64,000 nt of DNA from Rugalucina vietnamica (Eukaryota > Mollusca > Bivalvia > Lucinida > Lucinidae): contig OZ024870.1 in assembly GCA_964017185.1 (NCBI GenBank), forward strand, positions 58,716,312 to 58,780,311. Direction: 5' to 3'. A program made the position numbers and the translations under genes. Positions 44,301-56,300 of the stretch are shown here, one piece after another. Numbering within the stretch: the first letter of the stretch is position 1; each line of letters starts with the position of its first letter. The notes beneath the pieces are model-generated. The model saw only the letters and a program-made list of their open reading frames with translations, was not told the origin of the DNA and searched no databases.

Positions 44301-47300
44301 AAAAGTGACTCTCTTTAAGTTGATTTTTAGCCACAATTGCCTGGTCAGAGTCTCTAAGGTAAAAGTCATTCTATCTGCAATTTTGGACAAATTTCTTTGA
44401 GAAAAAAATTACTTTCTGCATTTCAGAGTTTTATTTCTTACCATCCCAGTCAGCAGCTATGGTAATTTTAGGATGTTGCCTCCATTTTATGGGACTTCTG
44501 CCCAACTATGGGATGGCATTTCAGAGATAATTAAGCAAAGATAGTAATAATCAATCAGACAGTTATTTGAGCCGCCTCGTGGGAAAACCAACAATGTGGT
44601 TTCCAAACAGGTCTGACACAAACCGGCCTGTACAAGCACAGAAAAAAGCTAGAAGCTTGAAATTTCGGATTGAAGTAGAAGAGGAATTGTACTATCCGAG
44701 TAGCGAAAACAAAGGTGCTGATCAGCTTCGCGGTTACCGCGAAGATTATCTGCGCCTTTGTTTTCGCCTATGCAGATTGTTGGTTTTCCCACGAGGCGGC
44801 TCATTTAGTAGAAGAATGTTACAACTTTAAGCCAGACTTACTGAGCTAACTTCAGCCTCAGTGTGGACTTCACTTGGTCTTCCCAATCGTCCAGTCAACC
44901 TCTTTGGTTCAGTCTGTAAAATGTCACGATAAAAATATAATTGTGAAACACTGAACAATTTAGAAGCAACCTAGATTGAGTCTAGTGGATTTCAATGTAT
45001 TACAGTGATGTACAAACTTAAGTAAGTTTGAATAGTGATGTCAACAATTGTAAGACCATGTGATAATACATCTGGAGAGGATTGGTATTTTTTGGCATTG
45101 GTAGGGAGATTACTAAATCTTGCAAAAATTCAACTTTAGTGTAGCTTTGATAACATGCTACATGTTTTTACCTCGACTGTAGACTGCTGTCTTTTCTTGG
45201 CAATTTCTTCATACATTCGTTTCTGGCGTTCTTTTGCTGCTGCTTTATTGGCCTCTCTCAATCTTCTGATCTCAGCCTATAACATGTGATGGTGAAGTTG
45301 ACTAAATGTATACACCCTAATATTCTTCATCTTATACAAGACTAGTGGCTTCAGATTAAGGACATCTATCAAACAATGGAATGAATGGCATCCACAAGCA
45401 GCTAAGGTTTATAATTATGCATCAATGCTTAATTTGCATGGCTTCATATCCATATTTCTGTGTTAAACAGTATGCTAGTGACAAGCTCTTGTTTGTATTG
45501 AGGCTTAACATCCCAGTCAACATTTTTTCAGTTATTAACTCCCTACAGTACTGGTTAAACCCAGGAAGCTTTTGGCTCCGTCCAACGGAGCCAAACGCTT
45601 CCTGGGTTTAACCAGTACTGTAGGGAGTTAATGTGTCTTGCTCAAGGACAAAACACGGTGCCGCTTGTGGGGATCAAACCTGGGACCTCTCGATTTGGAT
45701 TCTGACGCTCTACCACTATGCCACCGCGCTCTCTGTGACAAGCTCTGCACAATGTGCAACACAAAACTATTTTAAAGCTCATATCTGCAGGGGCCACATA
45801 AATGATCAACTTGTGAATGGCTTTCATACATGAGTCATCAAAAATTTTCAACTTAACCATCACAATCTTAGATCAACAATACCTGTTGTTCCTGTAGTTT
45901 CATCTTGAGTCCTCGTTGTCGTTTCACGATCTGAGGGTAGTTATCATCAGCACCTTTGTTTCGGATTCGTTGTTTTTGTTGTTCCAGCCAGGCAAGCTCC
46001 GCCTTGGTTTTTTCTACCAAAGCATTTTCTCTCAGCCTCAGTAATGAAGCCTGGAAAATTCATGCATGACATAAGATTACGGAGATGCAGAACAAGTTTT
46101 GTTTCCTATCCATTGTTTCTTTTGCTCTATAACCAAACTTCAGAGCTGTAACATGCCAGTTCTGCCTTGTTTTTTTTTCCCACCGGAGCATTTTCTCTCC
46201 GCTACAACAGGGATGCCCGAGACAAGAACAGGAAACATAAGGTGGAATGCAGAAAGTTTTTATATGGATCTGTCATCTCTAGTAAGCTTCAGAAACAAGT
46301 TGCAGCTCTAAGCTTTGGTTGCAGCAAAACAACATATAGGTAGTCAATTGAGTTACCAAATAGGTTATGGTTTAATTCTTTGTCAAACAAGAAAGAAGCA
46401 GGCATTAAGTTAGTAAACTTTACAGATAGCTCAAATCTGAGCTTGTGAACGTCGAAATCAACTTATATTAGTAATGAAACAGGCTTCCATTTAACATCTA
46501 AAATTCTTTATATTACATTCACAATGTTTTTAAACTGAAACCTAAGCAAAGAAAAAAATACAATGAACGAACCTGATGATGAGCTCTCAATTCCTCCTCC
46601 TTCATGAACTGTTGTACAATACCATCAGTAAACTTATCAAACGATTCTTTCTCAAACAGAGAATGTAAGTCGTCCAGTGGATGGCCTCGAGAACCTACAG
46701 ATAAACAAAAGTTAAAATTTTACTACAATGTATAATTTGAGCTTTCTCCTGTAAAAAAACAACAATTCGGATTTCCGACCAGGTCCGATACAAACCAGCC
46801 TGTTCAGTCACAGAAGAAGGCTAGAAGCTTGAAATTTTAAGAAGAGGGATTATACTATCTGTGTAGCAAAAACAAAGGGGCTGATCAGCTTTGTGGTTAC
46901 TGCGAAGCTGGTCTGCGCCTTTGTTTTCGCATATGCGGATTGTTGGTTTTCTAACTCGACAAATATCATTAAAAGATAAGAAAATAACCATGACTTTTAC
47001 AAGTTTGCACCTACTTGTAATAAGATAGAACTGTGTGATAACATTTTAATTTTTTGTTATGGAAATGATTTAAACCAGTGATTGCACAGCAAACTTATTC
47101 CTTTCTCTTACATGTATATCTGGTTTGATTTATTGAAGCGCAGCCAGTCATACTACAGGAGCAGGACATAGTTGTCAACATTCAAGAATCATTTACATAT
47201 CAAGCTGCTGCAAAATAAAAAGAACACAAACTATTTCATGTAGACCCATCTCAAAGACTGCTAGATAACCCACCTTCTGAGGTGACAGATTCGTTGTCCG

Positions 47301-50300
47301 AGTGGATGTGTTTGCCCTTCTTTCTATGACTCTCGGAGGGCAGGATCAGACGAAATGATTTCTCTTCTCTCTCATCTTCTGTCATAGACTCATCAAACTG
47401 GATGGAGTAGTCATCTGCCGAGCCTGTAGGGGACACAATGAGGGATAAATGATAATTTGATGGCTTTGTAGTTTTACAAAGGCCTAGGGAATTTAAGACC
47501 TGATTTCGGCCTCATGTGTTGGTAAAAAATTGAATTTTGGAATTTTGAGGCGAGAGGTATTACAAATAGCAGGTATAGGTCCCTGCTTATAAATTCTAGC
47601 ACAACTATCACATTCAAATTACACATGTTGCCATGACAACACTCCGAAAAGCATGGAAATACCACTTTTTGCAATTTCGGGTCTATTTTCCACATTTTAA
47701 CATAGTTTTCAACTACCAGCCCACGCGACGAACAATTTCTTATTATGAAATAATTATGAAGAATCATCTAGAGATATTGTATGCTAAGTATCATTTTGTT
47801 CGTCGTGTGGGCTGGCACTTAAAAATTAAAAAATGTGTTCAGAAATGGGCACAAATAGACCAAAAAGTGCAAAATATGCTCTATCTATGGTTCTTCTGGG
47901 CGTTGCCATGGCAACGCTTGTAGAATAAATGAAGTACTTGTTCTTGTTTTTAATAGAGGAGATATATGACTGTTTCAAGGAATAGATTTCTCACCTAAAT
48001 TCCAAAATTTATTTTTTAGCAAAATCTGAGGCCAAAATCAGGCGTTAAATGCCCTAGTCCTTTGTAATTGGTATATACTGGAAAATATTTTGTTTATCAC
48101 CATTAAAAATAAAATTGGGCACAATGTTTTGCTGTGATCCGTTAAATTAAATGTAATTAGACTCAGCCCAAGAACAGAACACTGCTACTGGCAAAATATC
48201 TACATGGAACTTAAGGAAACTACAAGTGAGCTGCCTCATGAGAAAACCAACGTGGTTACTGACCAGGTCCGACAAAGACAGCTAGATGCTGGAAATTTTG
48301 GATTTAGATAGTAGAGGCATTGCACTATCCCTGTAGCAAAAACAAAGGCGCAGATCACGCAGCTTCGAGGTTACTGTGAAGCTGATCTGCATCTTTGTTT
48401 TTGCCTATGCAAATTGTTGGTTTTCTCATGAGGCTGCTCAAATGTAAATTGGAATTCTTTTGTTATGATCTCAACAAACTAAGAAAACAAAATGCATTTC
48501 AGTAATGTAGCAAAAGTAATACTTGTGCTAATATTTAATGTTTTATTTTCATTTGTACACAAAGACATGTTTTTTCAACATGTTCATTCATGTACCTATG
48601 CTTTCTGAATCATCCAGGCCTTCAGCCCCAGTGGCTGTCCGGACACTGCCATCCTCAGTTCGGGACCTGGAGGTTGTGGACTTTGAGGTGGCCTTGCTGG
48701 GTTTAGAGTAGGATGTGGTCCTAGCACTCTGTGTACGGGCAGACTCGGGTACAATTTTTTCAGTGGCACCCTGAAAAATGGTAGATGCACAGTGTGACTA
48801 TAACATACATCAGGATTGAGGAATCAAAACTTTGGTTACAATAACCAGAGAAATTTCAAACACAAAACAATTCTTAAAGTCAATTTTACAATTTTCATGA
48901 CTTAAGAGGTTTGTCGACACCTAATAGGTTCCCTTAGACAACTTATGGCAAGATCAAAATTCTTGAAAACTTAAAGAATTTTATATCTCCATCAATGATA
49001 CATTTTTCAAAATTATCATAAAATTTCAAAAGTAGGACTACCTCAAAATCTTTATGCAGAAGTAATGGAAATAAATACTTTTAACCTAACAAAATTTTTA
49101 ATTCAACAGTCACATATAATTACCTGTCTATCAGTCTGATATCTCTTCTCCAGTGCCTTCGTCACTGCAGTCGCTGATGCTGCTGCTGTTTCTGCCACAA
49201 GCCTCTTTGTATCCTGGAAACTCTGGGGTATTCTCTGCGACAACAACTTTGCCGCTTCTGCCGTTGCTTTCACAGCCTCAGTCTGGGATTCGAAAAACTT
49301 CCGTGTAGATTCCTGTAAACCGGAGCTGTCCTGTCCACGAGACCTGCTGATGGCCTCGGCCATGTTGCCTACTGGGTCCGAGGCTCGTTTGATGGCTTCC
49401 TCCAGCTGCTTGGTGGCTTCTGTAGCCTCTAGCTTGGCTTTGCTTTGAAGTTCCTTCATCTGTAGGTCGTGAGCTTGCTGCCTTGCCTGGGAGAATAATA
49501 GTAATTTCATAACATTTCTTTAAGATAAAAAAAATTGTGTTAATCATCAGAAACTAAATGTGCAAAAGTATGGCTGAGTTTGTATAACACAGAACATATT
49601 ATATCCTAATTTCTAAGTTACATTATAATTTGCTTTAGTGAGAAGGTAAAAATGTTTGATTGGATGTTTTATGGGAACCAATGTTTTTCCCTTTTTTGAG
49701 TCCTGACTCATAATTTGCAATCCTGTTTTCAAAAGTGCATTTTTTTTAAGTAAAGAACACTCAAGTTTTGGACAATACAGCCAATTCCCAATTTAAGAAA
49801 AGTTTGGGCATTCATTGTACTCCAGAAAACAATTTCTCCCTACCTTAAGCATCTGAGCCAGTGAAACAGTCTCCTGTTGCGCCATGGATACTGCCCTAGT
49901 CCTCTCCACACCCGTCAGTTGTTTCATAGACATCTCCATACTGTCCAGCTGGTGGAGCTCAGCCAGGAACCGCCGCTCCAGCGAGTTCGGGGACAGCCGG
50001 GGTGGCTCATTGGGTTCGTCCGGTGAGTCTGCTCCGCGAGGGGTGACATCTTGCATTTCTGTGTCCTGAGGGTGCATACAGATGTAATGATGTCATTTAG
50101 GGGATAATGGTATTGAAAATTTACATTTGGATATGTATTTGGCTCAACAGAAAGAACATATTTTCAACTGCATGACAAAAATTTACCTTAATGAAAACGT
50201 GAAAGACCTTATTGAAATCCAAAGACGGAATGCTTTACTGTTACCAATTACATGTAGTCATTTGGAAATCCAGAAAACATAATTGTATTTGAATTTTCAA

Positions 50301-53300
50301 TTTGTATGACCTGCAACATTGAGCCTACAACTGTCACCCTAAGGAATTTCCGAGTTACTCCGGTGGCCAACTAACCTGTTCATCAATACTGGACTCCATA
50401 CTTTCCGCTGCCTGAGATTTCTGTGACGTCGTTGGCAAGGTTCTACGGCTCTGAGGTAACTTTTCTGAGGAGGCACTTTTAACTGCCCTGGACACGGTCT
50501 TCTCTTCACTGAAAGGATGAATTAACCCATTTTTGACAAATGGATCCGCCCATTATTATCATTTGAGTGAGTCCACTTTCATTTTAAGGTGAATGGGGTG
50601 TGATTTTAAAAATCTATTCAATTTTTCGATGAGATTTCTCTAAGCAAACACAATAGCCCCAGATGGGACGCAACATTCTGCAGCGTCAAATCTGGGGCTA
50701 TTCTGATTGCCTATGTCCCATAAAAAAGGACGCCAGGCTTAACTGAGTTTGTTAAAGCTATATGAGCCTTGTCACTATAGAACATATCTTTGAAGTCCAC
50801 CACAAACCAACTGTATGATAAGTGGCTAGAAACTTGAAATTTTGGATTAAAGAAGTGCATACATGTGATACATTCTTAGGCCCAAATAGGGAGATTGGAC
50901 ATTTTTGGTAGGGAGATTTAGGTCTGAAATAGGGAGGTTAATTTTAGCCGATTTTACCTCGGAAAATATTTTCAGCAGTCCAGCATTTTGTCAAATGTTT
51001 GCACTTCAATATGCAATTACAACTGATTCTCACAAATCTATAGATGATTACTTAAAATTAGAATTTTATCATAATTATTGAAAGTAATTTAATTCTGGTT
51101 GTAAGACATACTTGCTATGTACCAAATGGATAACGATAGCTTCCTTCAACAGTAGTTCATTGATAAAATAAGTAATTGTGAAATTAGTAAATTATTAAGT
51201 TTGTATAGGTTTGAAAAGGAAATTACATGTAGATCTATTTGAAAAAAAAAAAATAATAGTAAAACAATCTAAATTGTGCAGATTAGAAAAAGAGAAGTAA
51301 ACTAATGCAAAAAAAGAGGTTTGAAGGTGAAAAGAGGATAAAAAAAATCTTTTTTTTCAAAAAAAAAAAAAAAAAAAAAAAATTTGCTCCAGCGGAGATT
51401 CGAACTCACGACCTCCCGCGTGACAAGCCAACACCTTAACCACTGCACCACTTGGCCATGATGACGTCATAGCATTCCAGCGTTTGACCAGACGTAAAAA
51501 GCACATGGTTTATGTTTACACAATAAATAATTGCATATAAATGGAAAGCTGTGTATTGTCATTTGTTTACTTCGAGTCTTACAATAAGTTTATATTGGAA
51601 CATGTTGGAATAGTGTTTTGGAGTAATATTATTGGGATTATTGCTTTTTTGAAGGTAGGTGTATTTTTTTTATCAAGCTCAAGACAAACCCCGATGATCA
51701 CCGATCAATCAACCATGTCAACTGATTATCCTTACGTAAGCTTACCTGACATCTTCAAATCATGTACGACAATTACCTAGCACCTAATAGCGTTAATCCA
51801 ATTACCTGAGGCCAATAATCACACCTGTCACTTCACACTACACTATTCGTCGAGTAGGCGCTGTAAACATTCTGCTAAACGATCTTTTGGGGGAAAACTA
51901 AAAAAATGGTGGCTTGCGGAAAAACATCATAGGAATTTTTCTTCATCGGGTTTTAGGTTTTTATATCGTGAGAGCGTTTTTGGGACCAAAATATCGGGAG
52001 ATTCACGATCAATCGTTAGATATCACATGTATGGAAGTGCAAAAATTGTACTACCTGAGTAGCGATAACAAAAGCTGACATGAGGCTGAGATTTAATCAT
52101 GTTGGGAGCCAATAATTCCTGGGTATTAACCCAGTCCTGTGGGGTGTAAAGTGTGCTGTTCAAAGAAACAACCAAGGTGAGGTATGGTTTGAATCAAGGA
52201 CTGCTGGGCTTTAAAACTGCCCCATGAATAAATGTTTGGGCATAATCAGTACAGGGAAATCAGAAAAAGATATTTGTAAAATCAAAATGTGAACTTACGT
52301 TTCGAAAGATTCTGTATATGATTCTTCTCCAATGGTGTCCTCATCGCTGTCATGGTCGTCTGGAGGCTTGAAACTCACTGTCATCTGACGAGACCTGTAC
52401 GAACATAAATATACTGTAAATTTGAAAATTTTCATAAGACTTATTCCGCGCATTATTAGCAAATTCTTGAATTCACGAGCTTGTATTTGTGCCGTCTGTA
52501 AAGCTTATACAAGACTTTATTATCGTGGGACTACAAAATCATGAATTCAAAGTTCTTATGAATATTTTCGTACCGACTGTGTACATCTATGACTTTCGCC
52601 CTGATTCCACAAATATTTTTCTTTAATGTGGATGAGTATAACACAGCAAATGTTCCAATGATAAACTTCTGAACTGACTTTCTTTGCACCTTTATTTCTA
52701 TCCATTTTCTGCATTGAAATGCTATGTATTAAATCTAAAATTACCATAATGAAGCAACTAATGCTATGAATATTCATTCATAAGCAATGAAAATATCCTA
52801 CTGCGAAGGCATTGCTTTGCAATTTCAATTTTACAAGTTCCTGTTTGTCTTAAAAAGATGGTGCTCAGCATTTCATACAGGGAACTTTTTTTTTCATACA
52901 GGAAACTTGACCAAGCTCAAATCAAGTATATTTGAGCTGCCTCATGGGAAAACCAACAATCTGCATAGGCGAAAACAAAGGCGCAGATCAGCTTCGCAGT
53001 AACTGCGAAGCTGATCACGCCTTTGTTTTCTCTACACAGATAGTACAATTCCTATTCTTTCTAAATCCAAAATTTTCAGTCTCTAATCATCTTCTGTGAC
53101 TGTACATCCCAGTTTGTGTCGGACCTGGTTGGAACCCAAACTTTTGGTTTTCTCACACACAGGCTCATTCAATAAAGTAGGAACATGCAAAAATATATTA
53201 TAGGGCTTGTGCCGCGGTTTCAAAATAACCAATATACGCCATTATTTTCTTAATGAATAGACTTAATGAACTCATGCAACAGAAAAGAGCAATCTTATCT

Positions 53301-56300
53301 TGTCATTCATTAACATTTGCAAGGTTACTCATATAAGTTGAAAACCTCAAACTTTATCCTCAATTTTTATACAGTCGAAGTCCTCAGGACCTTGCAAATG
53401 TTTGTGCAAGCTTTTGTTGAACCCCACTTTCAAGCATTATCTGAATTAAACTGCAATGATTTTATTGACATGCATAAGATTCACATGGTGCCTTTTCAAT
53501 CTCCTTACCGACCTGCTGATCTTCTATGGCAACATACAAACTAAGTTGTTCAAAAGTTAGATTTAGCTGCATCGTATGTCAATTGATTCAGTGTATGCTG
53601 ACTCCATTTATCAAATACAATTACTCACTTTGTTTTCTCAACAGGACTTTTAGTGCGTAGAGATTCTGTCTTTGATACCCCATAGGGGCTCAAACTTCTG
53701 CCCTGGGCCTCTGCCCTACTGGTCGCCCCTGGGCTCTTGCTCCTGGTGCCCTGGGGAGCTGCCATACTGGTGGTTCTGGGTGCAGTTGCCTGTGTGGAAT
53801 GTTCGGACTGAGAACTGAGGGGCTCATTGGCGGGAGTACTTGTCACTCTTCTTGATGCCGTACTCATAGGTTCTCTCCCTGGCCGGATTACTGAAAACAT
53901 AAAATGAGCCTTCTCGTGAGAAAACCAACAATTTATGACACAATTTATGATCAGGCCCGACACAAACCGGACTGTACAGCCACAGAAAATAGCTAAAAGC
54001 TTCGAATTTCAAATTTAGAAAGAAGAGTATCCATGTAACAAAAAAAAGGCGCTGATCAGCTGTGCATTTACTGTGCGCCTTTGTTTTCACCCATGCATGT
54101 TGCTGGTTTTCTTATGCAGCAACTCAAATGCAAACTGGTTATAAGTCATTCTAGACTAGCAAATCTAGGAAGAGCCTCGGTCTGATGCTAAGCAGATTTG
54201 GACAGATTTTGCTATCAGTGAATAAACTCTATCAAATTCTGGCATTTCAGAAACTGTAGAATTAAAGAGCCTAGTATAATAGTAACTCACATTTTTCCTG
54301 CTGTCTTCGGGAGTAAATACTGAACACATTATAGGGGTCTGGACTGGACTCATCCCAGCTACTACTGGCCCTGGGTTGGGGGCCGGGGGCTGGGCGAGGA
54401 TATCCCAGGTCCCCAGGCTTTTCATTGGGCTTCCTGTTGGCATGGTAGTTGGATTCCATGGTTCCGGGCTGAAATGTTTGTAAGAATTAGTTCAGTAATT
54501 TTCAATCATAAAATGACTCAATAAAACTTGGTATAAATCAGTATGATTTTTTTAGTGTTTACAGACAAATAAAGGGTGTCATAACACTAAAGAGGTTTAT
54601 GAAATCAAAAGAATCTATGATGGGGTTACGGCTGAGACAAGGAAATATCAGGCAATTTTTCAGATTATTCAAGTCTCATCCGAGAATCTGCCACGGATGT
54701 GACTCAAATAATCTACATGAACTCCGCAGAGGTCGATATCGCACCTGCATCGGGCAAAGTCAATAGACCGTGAAATATAGTTCAAGGGTCAAGGTGCGTG
54801 CTTGAAGGGCATGTCAAGGACAATTATATGCAAGGTTTCAGACTTGCAGCTATCTCTGATGTCCAGAAAACCAAACTTCGACGTAAAAATTATCAAAGTC
54901 AGTGGACCGTGAAATATAAGTAAAGGGCATCAGGTTAAGGTGTGTGCTTGAAGGGTATGTCAAAGACAATTACTATGCAAGGTTTCAGACTCACAGCTAT
55001 CTCTGATGTCAAGAAAACCAAACTTCAACGTAAAATTTTCAAAGTCAATGGACCGTGAAATATAGGTCAAGGGCACCGGGTTAAGGTGCGTGCTTGAAGG
55101 GTATGTCAAGGACAATTACTATGCAAGGTTTCAGACTCGCAGCTATCTCTGATGTCGAGAAAACCAAACTTCGACGTAAATGTTGACAAAACTTCGATGT
55201 AAAAATTTTCAAAGTCAGTGGACCGTGAAATATAGGTCTAGGGCACTGGGTTAAGGTGCGTGCTTGAAGGGTATGTCAGGGACAATTACTATGCAAGGTT
55301 TCAGACTCGCAGCTATCTCTGATGTCGAGAAAACCAAACTTCGACGTAAATGTTGACGGACGGACGAACGGATGGACGAACGGACGGACGGACAGAAATT
55401 TGGATAAAAAATGAGCCCGAGATTTCCTTGCTGAGGCAACACCATATTTGATTATTTTTCTCACTCATCTTGATTTGTTGGATAACCATACCTTTCTAGG
55501 AGACAACTCAGTGTCGGACTCATCCGTCAACGTAATCTCGCTGAACGTTGACGTCTCCGTCAAAGTGACATCTTCTCCTAATTCTTCCTCCTCTTTCCGG
55601 TTGCCTGTTACCCCTAATCTGGCCCCTTCCATCGTTGCCCTGACTGGTTGCCTGTTGACATCATTTTGTCTGGAATGGTCTATACGAAACTGGCCTGGCT
55701 GGGAACCTGTATAATGAAATGGAAAATTTTCCTTTTTTTTCAGATTCCGTCTTTTGTTTTTTTTTTCTTTCTTTTTTTTTTTAACTGACCATGAGACTGC
55801 ATTACTTCAATATGTGTAATGCACCAGTCTTTGTAACCACAGCCCCCACCCCTACCTCCCGGGAAGGGTGGGGGAAAGCCAGGCTAAACTGCATGGCAAA
55901 TACATTTTGAGTGTACCCACAGTGCAGGGGAAATGATGGGGTTTTGACATTAGGATCCTTACCCCAGGAAGACTTTATATTGCGAAGAGCAGGAGACTTT
56001 ATACTGAGAAGGGCAGGGCAAAGAGCAAAGTTGTGACCTTCAGTTTGTCCCCTGGAGGTACTTATAGCAGGGCACTGAAATTTTGAAAAGTGGTTAAAAA
56101 TGACTGGTGCATAACTTTCATGTGTCAGATTTGCCTAACACCTGTGTGTCAGATTTGCTTAATTTCCATGGGTCAGATTGGTATGGCTGTAAACTGCAAA
56201 AGATTTGAGAATTTGTTTAGAAATACAGTGTACATGTATTGCTTGTCTTCCCGGTCAGAAAATATCATCCATCTGACATGCTTACCAGGTAAATTACTCT

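Noticed and set aside
48596..48790. Proline-rich frame MHLPFFRVPLKKLYPSLPVH
   Set aside because: It is out of phase with both neighbouring CEP350 exons. The in-phase frame (GATEKIVPES...) joins perfectly on both sides.
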